Source of the DNA: Nitrospirota bacterium
GTDB taxonomy: Bacteria; Nitrospirota; Nitrospiria; Nitrospirales; Nitrospiraceae
Direction of reading: 5' to 3'
Assembly (NCBI GenBank): GCA_004296865.1
Contig: SCVQ01000410.1
Coordinates: 1 to 5,872, forward strand
DNA: 5,872 nt
This document shows, in pieces, positions 1 to 5,872 of the stretch. The stretch's first letter is position 1. Every line of letters starts with the position of its first letter. Under the pieces are notes generated by a model, which did no database searches, was not told where the DNA came from, and saw nothing but the letters and a program-made list of their open reading frames with translations. The translations under genes and the position numbers were made by a program.

Positions 1-668
1 ACTTCCCGCATAATCCGACGACCGCGGTGGTGGACCTGGAGTTTTTCAAGAAGGTGGTGGCCTTCGCCAAAGAACACAATGTCATCGTGGTGCATGACCT
101 GGCCTATGCCGACATCGTCTTTGACGGCTACCGTGCCCCAAGCCTTCTGCAAGTGCCGGAAGCCAAGGACATCGGCGTGGAATTTTTCACGCTGTCCAAG
201 AGCTACAATATGCCGGGCTGGCGCGTCGGGTTCTGCGTCGGAAACCGGGAAGTCATCGCGGCGCTGGCCAAGATCAAGAGCTACCTGGACTACGGTATTT
301 TCCAACCGGTCCAGATCGCCAGCATCATTGCCCTCAACGGGCCGCAGGACTGCGTGAAGGAGACGGTGCTCCGCTATCAGAATCGTCGCAACGAACTGGT
401 GGACGGGCTCAACCGCATCGGCTGGCAAGTCGACCGGCCGCGGGCCACGATGTTTGTGTGGGCGAGGATTCCGACGCCCTATCGCGGGATGGGCTCGCTG
501 GAGTTCTCGAAGCTGCTGCTCCGGGACGCCAAGGTCGCGGTGTCTCCCGGGATCGGATTCGGCGAGGGCGGGGACGAATACGTGCGGTTTGCCTTGGTGG
601 AAAACGAACAGCGGATCAGGCAGGCTGTGCGGGGCATCAAGAAGACCTTGAAATACGACGAGCCATGA
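1..668 (+). CDS. alaC: AlaC-type PLP aminotransferase, 3' part (5' end outside window)
   Basis: Class I/II fold-type I aminotransferase, probably glutamate-pyruvate (alanine) transaminase, cytoplasmic. The frame is already open at base 3, reading FPHNPTT, so the GTG at 27 is an internal Val and the true start lies upstream. About 221 C-terminal residues are visible, against roughly 410 for the family. Visible PLP-site features are the NP motif Asn (12-14), the HDLAY motif with Asp (96-98) and Tyr (105-107), and the Schiff-base Lys in [10 protein letters not shown] (198-200). The carboxylate-binding Arg in YVRFAL is at 585-587. From memory, the sequence follows E. coli AlaC closely along this whole span, including SPGIGFG and the RQAVRGIK tail. 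LL-diaminopimelate aminotransferase and aspartate aminotransferases are related and are alternative annotations, but the AlaC resemblance is stronger. The TGA stop (666-668) overlaps the next gene's ATG (665-667), implying translational coupling to hom. Confidence 0.88.
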   Translation, partial: FPHNPTTAVVDLEFFKKVVAFAKEHNVIVVHDLAYADIVFDGYRAPSLLQVPEAKDIGVEFFTLSKSYNMPGWRVGFCVGNREVIAALAKIKSYLDYGIFQPVQIASIIALNGPQDCVKETVLRYQNRRNELVDGLNRIGWQVDRPRATMFVWARIPTPYRGMGSLEFSKLLLRDAKVAVSPGIGFGEGGDEYVRFALVENEQRIRQAVRGIKKTLKYDEP

Positions 669-1993
669 TGAAGTCGAAGATCGGCGTCGGTGTCATAGGA
701 TTCGGGACGGTGGGCACCGGGGTTGCCAAAATTTTATTGGGCAACGCCGCGGTCATCCGTCGCCGTGTGGGGGTGCCGGTGGAGTTGGTCCGGGTGGCGG
801 ATTTGGACATTACGACGGATCGCGGCGTCCGGTTGCCGCAAGGGGTGTTGACCACCGATGCACGGCAGGTCCTGGAGGATCCCTCGATCGACATCGTGCT
901 GGAGCTCATCGGCGGCTATGACGCCGCCAAGCGTCTGATCCTGGAGGCCATGGCGAGAGGGAAGCACGTGGTGACCGCCAACAAGGCCTTGCTGGCGGTG
1001 CATGGGGAAGAGATCTTCGATGCGGCCGCCCGTCATGGCGTGGATGTGGGGTTTGAAGCCAGCGTGGGGGGAGGCATCCCGGTGATCCGCGCGCTGACTG
1101 AGGGCTTGGCGGCCAATACGATCCTGTCCATCTACGGCATCATTAACGGGACCTCCAACTACATCCTGAGCCGGATGACTCGCGAAGGACATGGATTCCA
1201 GGAGGTGTTGGCCGAGGCGCAGAAGGCCGGCTATGCGGAAGCTGATCCGACCTTCGACGTGGCCGGTATCGACTCCGCCCACAAGCTGGCGATCATGGTG
1301 AACCTGGCCTATGGCACGCCGGTCAATGTCAAAGAGATCTACACGGAGGGCATCACGAAGTTGACGCCCCTGGACATCATGTATGCCAAGGAATTTGGCT
1401 ATACGATCAAGTTGCTGGGGATCGCCAAGTTTCTGGGGGGCGAACGTGACGGCGAAGTCGAAGCGCGGGTTCATCCCACCATGATCCCCGCCGCGTCGCC
1501 CATCGCCCAGGTGGAAGGGGTCTATAATGCGATCCAACTCGTCGGGGATGCAGTGGGCGACATCGTGCTCTATGGCCAGGGTGCGGGGGCGATGCCGACC
1601 GGAAGCGCCGTGGTCAGCGACGTCATGGATCTGGCGCGGAACATTTTGAAAGGCGCGTCCGGGCGGGTGCCCCCCGCCTCCTTTCAGCGGGATCAGCGGC
1701 GTCCACTCCGCATCCGTCCGATGGAGGAAATCCTCTCCCTGTATTACCTGCGGTTCATGGTGCTCGACCGGCCGGGGGTCCTCTCCCAGATCGCGGGCGT
1801 GCTGGGGCAGCACGGTATCAGTATTTCCTCCGTGCTGCAAAAGGGGCGCAAGGAAGGCCAGACCGTGCCGGTGGTGATCATGACCCATACGGCCGCCGAG
1901 CGGGCCGTCCAGGCGTCGCTCCGCGAAATCGATCGGGCGGCGTTCATTTCGGAGCCCACCACGTTGATCCGTGTCGAGGGGCAAGACGAGTAA
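665..1993 (+). CDS. hom: Homoserine dehydrogenase with C-terminal ACT domain
   Basis: Reduces L-aspartate-4-semialdehyde to L-homoserine with NAD(P)H, the branch point of the aspartate pathway to threonine and methionine. With the start at 665 the protein is 442 aa, normal for the ACT-containing bacterial form. Order of parts: Rossmann NAD(P) domain with GFGTVGTG (residues 12-19); VTANKALLA with Lys107; the catalytic/dimerisation domain with [10 protein letters not shown] (130-139) and [11 protein letters not shown] (158-168). The segment containing E192, D198, D203 and K207 matches the spacing of the catalytic residues known from yeast homoserine dehydrogenase. A C-terminal ACT domain follows, about 359-440 ([20 protein letters not shown]), typical of allosteric control, probably by threonine. 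ATG 665 overlaps the upstream stop; a second ATG at 668 is equally possible. The same frame is open back to 458, but that part is read inside alaC and is not homologous. No frameshift or missing key residue is seen. Confidence 0.96.
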   Translation: MMKSKIGVGVIGFGTVGTGVAKILLGNAAVIRRRVGVPVELVRVADLDITTDRGVRLPQGVLTTDARQVLEDPSIDIVLELIGGYDAAKRLILEAMARGKHVVTANKALLAVHGEEIFDAAARHGVDVGFEASVGGGIPVIRALTEGLAANTILSIYGIINGTSNYILSRMTREGHGFQEVLAEAQKAGYAEADPTFDVAGIDSAHKLAIMVNLAYGTPVNVKEIYTEGITKLTPLDIMYAKEFGYTIKLLGIAKFLGGERDGEVEARVHPTMIPAASPIAQVEGVYNAIQLVGDAVGDIVLYGQGAGAMPTGSAVVSDVMDLARNILKGASGRVPPASFQRDQRRPLRIRPMEEILSLYYLRFMVLDRPGVLSQIAGVLGQHGISISSVLQKGRKEGQTVPVVIMTHTAAERAVQASLREIDRAAFISEPTTLIRVEGQDE

Positions 1994-1996
1994 ATC

Positions 1997-2056
1997 ATGC
2001 GCCCCGCTGTAGCCGATTCATGTCAGCCGTCGTGGGTCTTGGTGTGCCGGCCATGA
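1997..2056 (+). other. Possible 19-codon leader ORF overlapping the thrC start
   Basis: The gap between hom and thrC contains an ATG at 1997 that opens a 19-codon frame ([19 protein letters not shown]). It is preceded by a purine-rich GACGAG at 1985-1990, 6 nt upstream. Its TGA stop (2054-2056) overlaps ATG 2053, the preferred thrC start, as ATGA, the same arrangement as at the alaC-hom and lysC-cimA junctions. Translation of this frame could deliver ribosomes to thrC, which lacks its own clear Shine-Dalgarno. The peptide has no run of threonine or isoleucine codons and no attenuator hairpin is evident, so it does not look like a thr attenuation leader. It may be chance; its coding status is weakly supported. 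Confidence 0.2.
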
Positions 2057-3111
2057 CTCCGTGGCGTGGCGTCATCGAAGAATACCGGAAGTTTCTTCCG
2101 GTGACGGCCCGGACGCCGGTGATCACGCTGGGAGAGGGGAACACGCCCCTCATTCCCGCGAAGCGTCTGGCTCAACGGATTACTCCACGGATTGAGCTCT
2201 ACCTGAAGTTCGAAGGCGCCAATCCCACCGGCTCCTTCAAAGACCGGGGAATGACCCTGGCCATTTCCAAGGCCATCGAGGCCGGGGCCAGAGCCGTGAT
2301 CTGCGCCTCGACCGGCAACACGTCGGCGTCGGCCGCGGCCTACGGCTCCCGCGCAGGGTTGGCCGTCTACGTGTTGATTCCGGCCGGCAAGATCGCCTTG
2401 GGCAAGTTGTCCCAAGCCATGATGCACCAAGCCACCGTGATTCAGATCGAAGGGAACTTCGATCAAGCCCTGGCGATCGTCAAGGATCTTGCGGCGACGA
2501 ACCAGATCGAACTGGTCAACTCGATCAATCCGTTTCGGATCGAGGGACAGAAGACGGCGGCGATGGAAGTCTGCGACCAACTGGGCGGCGCGCCGGACGT
2601 CCACGTCCTCCCGGTCGGCAATGCCGGCAACATCACGGCGTATTGGCGCGGCTACAAGGAGTACCTGACCGCCGGCCAGATTGCTCGCGCCCCTCGGATG
2701 ATGGGGTTCCAGGCCGCAGGGGCGGCACCCATCGTGTTGGGCCGCGTCGTGGAAGACCCGCAGACGGTCGCTACGGCGATTCGGATCGGCAATCCGGCCA
2801 GTTGGAAGGCGGCCCTGCAGGCGGTGGAGGAATCCTCGGGGAAGATCGACATGGTCACGGATGAGGAAATCCTCCGGGCCTACGGCATCGTGGCGGCAGA
2901 GGAAGGCGTGTTCTGTGAACCGGCCTCGGCCGCCTCGGTGGCGGGTGTGATCAAGATGAGCGGCACCGGCCTGCTGAAGGAGGGAGACCGGGTGGTCTGC
3001 ACCTTGACCGGCCACGGCCTCAAGGATGCGGATACGGCCATCGGTGTCTCTCGCCAGCCGAAGACGGTCAAAGCCAACCGGGACGACGTGGCCCGGTTGT
3101 TAACGGTGTGA
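2053..3111 (+). CDS. thrC: Threonine synthase (PLP-dependent)
   Basis: Converts O-phospho-L-homoserine and water to L-threonine and phosphate, the last step of threonine synthesis. It belongs to the fold-type II PLP family, in the short (~350 aa) Thermus/Bacillus-like class. Numbering from ATG 2053 (352 aa): EGNTPLIP (28-35), Schiff-base Lys63 in [23 protein letters not shown] (86-98) with the PLP-contacting Asn89, the phosphate-binding loop PVGNAGNIT (187-195), and LTGHGLKD (318-325) near the C terminus. All are intact. An in-frame ATG at 2020 would add 11 residues. I prefer 2053 because the remembered Thermus protein starts a few residues before the same [12 protein letters not shown] segment and the extension looks non-conserved, but neither ATG has a clear Shine-Dalgarno. 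From 2020 the gap to hom is 26 nt and from 2053 it is 59 nt. It lies directly downstream of hom, but no thrB lies between them. Confidence 0.95.
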   Translation: MTPWRGVIEEYRKFLPVTARTPVITLGEGNTPLIPAKRLAQRITPRIELYLKFEGANPTGSFKDRGMTLAISKAIEAGARAVICASTGNTSASAAAYGSRAGLAVYVLIPAGKIALGKLSQAMMHQATVIQIEGNFDQALAIVKDLAATNQIELVNSINPFRIEGQKTAAMEVCDQLGGAPDVHVLPVGNAGNITAYWRGYKEYLTAGQIARAPRMMGFQAAGAAPIVLGRVVEDPQTVATAIRIGNPASWKAALQAVEESSGKIDMVTDEEILRAYGIVAAEEGVFCEPASAASVAGVIKMSGTGLLKEGDRVVCTLTGHGLKDADTAIGVSRQPKTVKANRDDVARLLTV

Positions 3112-3125
3112 GTCCGTAGGGACGC

Positions 3126-3132
3126 AAGGAGG
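3126..3132 (+). promoter_or_regulatory. Shine-Dalgarno of the apgM-like gene
   Basis: AAGGAGG is a full-strength Shine-Dalgarno match in the 23-nt thrC/apgM-like gap, ending only 2 nt before ATG 3135. The spacing is shorter than usual, but the next in-frame ATG (3165) is far too distant and lies inside the conserved N-terminal motif, so the site supports the start at 3135. It is the best ribosome binding site in the window. Confidence 0.7.
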
Positions 3133-3134
3133 CG

Positions 3135-4373
3135 ATGAAGTACATCATCCTGCATGGCGAGGGTATGGCGGACGTGCCGCGACAGGATCTCGGCGGCAAG
3201 ACGCCGCTGCAGGCAGCGGCGACGCCCCACATGGATGGGCTGGCGCGAAACGGTGAGCTGGGGTTGGTCACGAGTCACGCGGAGGGCCTCGGCCACGGCA
3301 GCGATGTGCTGCAATTGGCCGTGCTGGGCTATGACCCGCGCAAGTTCTACCCAGGGCCCGCGCCCTTGGAGGCGGCCAGTCTGGGCGTGGTGGTCGAAGA
3401 GCACGACGTCGTCTATCGCTGCACCATGGTGACGCTCCGGGCCGCGGCTCAGTCAAGCAAAGGCCCGCAGGTGGAGATCAAGAAGCTCGGGCCGCAGGTC
3501 ATGATGGAGGACGATACGGCGGGCGGCATCGACACCGAGGATGCGCGTGAATTGATCGAGGCGGTCAATGAGCAGCTCGGCTCGGAGACGATCCAGTTTT
3601 ATCCCGGGACCGGCCATCGGCACCTGATGGTCTGGGTAGGCGGCAAAGCGCGGGCCGTGTGTGCGGACCCGCATGATGTGAAGGGGAAGTCGATCGGGGA
3701 TGTGCTGCCGAGCGGCGACGGGGCCGACATTTTGCGAAAACTGATGGACGCCTCGTTGATCATCCTGCGCGACCATCCCATCAACGATCAGCGGCGCGAG
3801 GCGGGGCTGAAGCCGGCCAATTGCCTGTGGCTCTGGGGGCCTGGGCGGGCGCCGAAATTGCCGAAGCTCACCGAGCAGTATGAGATTGCCGGCACGATCG
3901 TCTCTACCAGTGACCTGCATCGGGGCGTCGGGATCTGTGTCGGGTTGGAGGCGGTGGATCCGGCCGTGCTGACCGAATCCGGCGGCACGGATTTCCTCAG
4001 CCGCGGCGAAGCGGCCCTGCGCGAGCTCGGCAAGAAGGACCTGGTCTACGTCCATGCGCAGATGCCGGTTGAGGTGGCGGAGGGATCGGACCCCAAGGCC
4101 AGGCTCAAGGTCGTGGAGGAGTTCGATCAGAAGATCGTCGGCACGATTGTCAACGGGCTGCAGAAGCTCGGTCCGCACCGTGTGCTCCTGTTGTGCGATG
4201 CGACCTCGAACGTCCGAAGCCGCACGGCCGCTCCGCAGGCGCTCTATGCGTCCTATGAAGGGCCGGCGAAGACGGACGCGGCTCCGGCACGGGGGTTCAA
4301 TGAGGCGGACGCGGCGAAGGCCGGCTCTCGGGATGCCACCAGGCTGATGGCCAGACTGTTTCCACGGAGTTGA
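3135..4373 (+). CDS. ApgM-family protein (proposed homoserine kinase type) with degenerate metal site
   Basis: Intact 412-aa protein of the alkaline-phosphatase superfamily: archaeal-type cofactor-independent phosphoglycerate mutase (COG3635) and the related 'proposed homoserine kinase' family (TIGR02535). Family landmarks run end to end: MKYIILHGEGMAD (1-13), GGKTPLQAAATPHMD (20-34), GSDVLQLAVLGYDP (55-68), PLEAASLGV (77-85), FYPGTGHRHLMVW (155-167), HPIN (214-217), LWLWGPGRAP (231-240), DLHRGVGI (260-267) and GFNEADAAKAG (387-397). The LWLWGPGRAP block and the position next to thrC favour the homoserine-kinase type over true mutase. Nucleophile Ser56, Asp13, Arg162, His163 and Asp355 are present. 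By remembered family patterns, other metal or substrate positions are changed: E9 replaces Asp, V312 replaces Asp in the DEAGH motif whose His is also absent, A356 replaces His in the DH pair, R363 replaces His in RTHT, P76 replaces Arg in GRAPLEA, and R263 replaces Lys. Activity is therefore uncertain; it may be a pseudoenzyme or a remodelled kinase. A typical mutase annotation should not be taken at face value. Confidence 0.85.
   Translation: MKYIILHGEGMADVPRQDLGGKTPLQAAATPHMDGLARNGELGLVTSHAEGLGHGSDVLQLAVLGYDPRKFYPGPAPLEAASLGVVVEEHDVVYRCTMVTLRAAAQSSKGPQVEIKKLGPQVMMEDDTAGGIDTEDARELIEAVNEQLGSETIQFYPGTGHRHLMVWVGGKARAVCADPHDVKGKSIGDVLPSGDGADILRKLMDASLIILRDHPINDQRREAGLKPANCLWLWGPGRAPKLPKLTEQYEIAGTIVSTSDLHRGVGICVGLEAVDPAVLTESGGTDFLSRGEAALRELGKKDLVYVHAQMPVEVAEGSDPKARLKVVEEFDQKIVGTIVNGLQKLGPHRVLLLCDATSNVRSRTAAPQALYASYEGPAKTDAAPARGFNEADAAKAGSRDATRLMARLFPRS
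4366..4369 (+). promoter_or_regulatory. Shine-Dalgarno of lysC
   Basis: GGAG lies within the last codons of the apgM-like gene, 10 nt before ATG 4380. The ribosome site is thus embedded in the upstream coding sequence, which with the 6-nt intergenic gap suggests coupled translation. An ATG at 4373 is out of frame with lysC and is rejected as its start. Confidence 0.5.
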
Positions 4374-4379
4374 TGCTTC

Positions 4380-5603
4380 ATGGCGTTGATCGTGCAGAAG
4401 TACGGCGGCACCTCCGTGGGGAGCGTGGAGCGCATTCACCGCGTGGCGGAACAGGTGGCCGAAGCCAAGCGCGCCGGCCACGACTTGGTGGTGGTGCTGT
4501 CCGCCATGAGCGGGGAGACCGACCGGCTCGTGCGCTTGGCCCACGAGGTAACCCCGTCTCCCGATGAGCGGGAGATGGACATGCTGCTGTCGACGGGCGA
4601 GCGGGTGACGACCTCGCTCCTGGCGATGGACTTGCGCGGGCGCGGCATCAATGCGCGGTCCTTCACCGGCCGCCAAGTCGGGATCATCACCGACAGCAGC
4701 CATACGAAGGCGCGGATCGCCCGTGTCACGGCGGAGCGGATCAGGGAGGCGCTGGCGGAGGGGGTCATCCCGATCGTGGCCGGCTTTCAGGGCATCAACG
4801 AGCGCTCGGACGTCACGACGCTGGGGCGAGGGGGATCGGACCTGACCGCCGTTGCGCTGGCGGCGGCGTTGAAGGCGGATCGCTGTATTATTTATACGGA
4901 CGTGGACGGCGTCTATACGGCGGACCCGAACATTGTTCCGACCGCCAGGCGCCTAGATAAAGTGTCCTATGAGGAAATGCTCGAGCTGGCCAGTTTGGGC
5001 GCCAAGGTGTTGCAGAGCCGCTCGGTGGAGTTTGCCGCCAAGCATGGGGTACCGTTGGAAGTGAAATCCAGTTTCAAGGGGGGGCAGGGGACGCTCGTGA
5101 CTACAGAAGACGAAGATATGGAGCGGATGACGGTCTCCGGCGTCACCGGCGACCGGAACCAGGCCAAAATCACCATTGTCGGGGTCCCGGACCAGCCCGG
5201 GGTCGCCGCACGCATCTTCGGACCGGTGGCCGAGGCCAACATCGTCGTGGACATGATCATTCAGAACGTGAGCCAGGCGTCGCTCACCGATATTTCGTTC
5301 ACCGTGCCGCGGGTGGACTTGGGCAAGGCGGTGAGCTTGGTCCAGCGCATCGCGAAGGAAATCGAGGCCAAATCGGTGGCGGTGACGGAGTCGATCGCCA
5401 AGGTGTCGCTGGTCGGCGTGGGGATGCGCTCGCATTCCGGTGTGGCGGCGCGTATGTTCGAGGTCCTCTCGCGAGAAGGCATCAACATCATGATGATCAG
5501 CACCTCCGAGATCAAGATCTCCTGTGTGATCGACGAGAAGTATCTCGAGCTCGCCATGCGCGCGCTGCACGGGGCCTTCGGATTGGACCACGCGACGTCA
5601 TGA
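4380..5603 (+). CDS. lysC: Aspartate kinase, monofunctional, two C-terminal ACT domains
   Basis: Phosphorylates L-aspartate with ATP to 4-phospho-L-aspartate, the committed step to lysine, threonine, methionine and diaminopimelate. At 407 aa it has the size of the alpha subunit of the Corynebacterium/Thermus/Pseudomonas-type enzyme. The N-terminal amino-acid kinase domain has QKYGGTSVG (6-14), [10 protein letters not shown] (41-50), STGER (71-75), [18 protein letters not shown] (147-164), [12 protein letters not shown] (172-183) and [17 protein letters not shown] (203-219). The regulatory part has ACT1 from about 265 ([14 protein letters not shown]) and ACT2 from about 344 ([16 protein letters not shown]), ending at the C terminus. 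This architecture is usually feedback inhibited by lysine and/or threonine; the effector cannot be read here. ATG 4380 puts QKYGGTS at the usual N-terminal position. Met247 and Met250 are possible internal starts for a separate beta subunit. The TGA stop (5601-5603) overlaps the cimA ATG. Confidence 0.97.
   Translation: MALIVQKYGGTSVGSVERIHRVAEQVAEAKRAGHDLVVVLSAMSGETDRLVRLAHEVTPSPDEREMDMLLSTGERVTTSLLAMDLRGRGINARSFTGRQVGIITDSSHTKARIARVTAERIREALAEGVIPIVAGFQGINERSDVTTLGRGGSDLTAVALAAALKADRCIIYTDVDGVYTADPNIVPTARRLDKVSYEEMLELASLGAKVLQSRSVEFAAKHGVPLEVKSSFKGGQGTLVTTEDEDMERMTVSGVTGDRNQAKITIVGVPDQPGVAARIFGPVAEANIVVDMIIQNVSQASLTDISFTVPRVDLGKAVSLVQRIAKEIEAKSVAVTESIAKVSLVGVGMRSHSGVAARMFEVLSREGINIMMISTSEIKISCVIDEKYLELAMRALHGAFGLDHATS
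5118..5603 (+). other. Candidate in-frame internal start for aspartate kinase beta subunit
   Basis: Enzymes of this type in Bacillus, Corynebacterium and Thermus are alpha2beta2, with beta made from an in-frame start inside the same gene and consisting of the two ACT domains. Here Met247 (ATG 5118) and Met250 (ATG 5127) sit just before [14 protein letters not shown], the equivalent place. They would give 161 or 158 aa. ATG 5118 follows the purine-rich run AGAAGACGAAGA (5105-5116), and ATG 5127 follows GGAG (5120-5123) with a short 3-nt spacer. Many homodimeric or homomeric aspartate kinases have methionine here without making beta, so this is a possibility only. Confidence 0.35.
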
Positions 5604-5872
5604 CGCCCCCGCGTGAACGACAGGGTCAGGCGCTGCCGCCTCTCGAAGTGTACGATACGACCTTGCGCGATGGCGCTCAGGCCGAGGATGTCAGCTTTTC
5701 GGTCGACGACAAGGTCCGTGTGGCCCAGAAGCTGGATGATCTCGGGGTGCAGTACATCGAGGGAGGCTGGCCCGGCGCAAATCCGAAGGACATCGAGTTC
5801 TTCCGCATCGTCAAGACGATGCCCTTCCAGCATGCCACGGTGGTGGCGTTCGGGTCGACGCGCAAGGCCAGC
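5600..5872 (+). CDS. cimA: (R)-citramalate synthase, N-terminal part (3' end outside window)
   Basis: Condenses pyruvate and acetyl-CoA to (R)-citramalate, the first step of the threonine-independent (pyruvate) pathway to 2-oxobutyrate and isoleucine. The open frame runs from ATG 5600 to the window edge, giving 91 residues of an expected ~520-540. It shows the start of the HMGL-like TIM barrel: [13 protein letters not shown] (17-29), with catalytic Arg23, metal-ligand Asp24 and Gln27, then [18 protein letters not shown] (33-50) and the diagnostic [13 protein letters not shown] (52-64). The GGWPG motif and DGAQAE favour the Geobacter-type citramalate synthase (TIGR00977) over 2-isopropylmalate or homocitrate synthase, which usually have DG(E/D)Q and EAGFP-like sequences. 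The ATG overlaps the lysC stop as ATGA, so translation is probably coupled; no strong Shine-Dalgarno is seen. The C-terminal regulatory domain is not visible. Confidence 0.9.
   Translation, partial: MTPPRERQGQALPPLEVYDTTLRDGAQAEDVSFSVDDKVRVAQKLDDLGVQYIEGGWPGANPKDIEFFRIVKTMPFQHATVVAFGSTRKAS

Noticed and set aside
458..664. In-frame 5' extension of homoserine dehydrogenase back to 458
   Set aside because: It lies entirely within the well-supported aminotransferase frame and its translation is Arg/Gly-rich with no family similarity. The conserved Rossmann start [13 protein letters not shown] begins right after ATG 665/668.
734..1984. Long antisense open frame (416 codons) opposite hom
   Set aside because: It mirrors a high-G+C coding strand. 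The translation is rich in His, Arg, Gly and Asp with no recognisable domain, and the opposite strand is an unambiguous gene.
1994..2052. Attenuator, riboswitch or terminator in the hom-thrC gap
   Set aside because: I could find no convincing GC-rich stem followed by a T run, and no Thr/Ile-codon-rich leader. The gap is too short for a known riboswitch class.
2023..3015. Long antisense open frame (330 codons) opposite thrC
   Set aside because: It has the same shadow composition, no domain and no ribosome site, and it is fully covered by thrC.
3135..4373. Frameshift or pseudogene as the explanation for the odd ApgM-like active site
   Set aside because: The frame is uninterrupted, family motifs continue on both sides of every substitution up to the C terminus, and the gene has a strong Shine-Dalgarno and tight operon spacing.
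4370..4567. 65-codon plus-strand frame beginning beside the lysC start (ATG 4373)
   Set aside because: It is out of frame with lysC, which starts 7 nt downstream with a perfect family N terminus. The translation is Arg/Gly-rich and featureless.
3453..4703. Long antisense open frame (416 codons) across the apgM-like and lysC genes
   Set aside because: It spans a junction of two plus-strand genes and has a His/Arg/Pro-rich, low-information translation typical of G+C-rich complements.

Overview
The window is a compact, G+C-rich, all-plus-strand stretch of primary amino-acid metabolism. It holds six consecutive genes with almost no space between them. In order they are: the 3' half of an AlaC-type aminotransferase (cut by the left edge), ACT-containing homoserine dehydrogenase (hom), threonine synthase (thrC), a protein of the cofactor-independent phosphoglycerate mutase / 'proposed homoserine kinase' family (apgM-like), aspartate kinase (lysC), and the first 91 codons of (R)-citramalate synthase (cimA, cut by the right edge). 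No RNA gene, mobile element, CRISPR array, terminator or tandem repeat is visible, and no gene-free stretch exceeds about 60 bases.

Gene content and order, with high G+C, suggest a chromosomal region of a free-living autotroph-like bacterium. My best guess is Nitrospirota (Nitrospira-like). This is inference from remembered gene order and not a database result. Deltaproteobacteria-like lineages remain possible.

Layout: the aminotransferase and hom overlap by ATGA at 665-668, and lysC and cimA overlap by ATGA at 5600-5603. The hom-thrC gap is 26 or 59 nt depending on the thrC start, thrC to the apgM-like gene is 23 nt, and the apgM-like gene to lysC is 6 nt. This is almost certainly one transcription unit with translational coupling. 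The promoter must lie upstream of the window.

Pathway logic: LysC makes aspartyl phosphate, Hom makes homoserine and ThrC converts O-phosphohomoserine to threonine. CimA starts a threonine-independent route to 2-oxobutyrate and isoleucine from pyruvate, and AlaC interconverts pyruvate and alanine. Aspartate-semialdehyde dehydrogenase (asd) and a GHMP-type homoserine kinase (thrB) are not in the window. The apgM-like gene sits where a homoserine kinase is needed. However, its reading frame, although intact, has lost most of the metal-binding residues expected of its superfamily. That mismatch between context and active site is the most interesting thing here.
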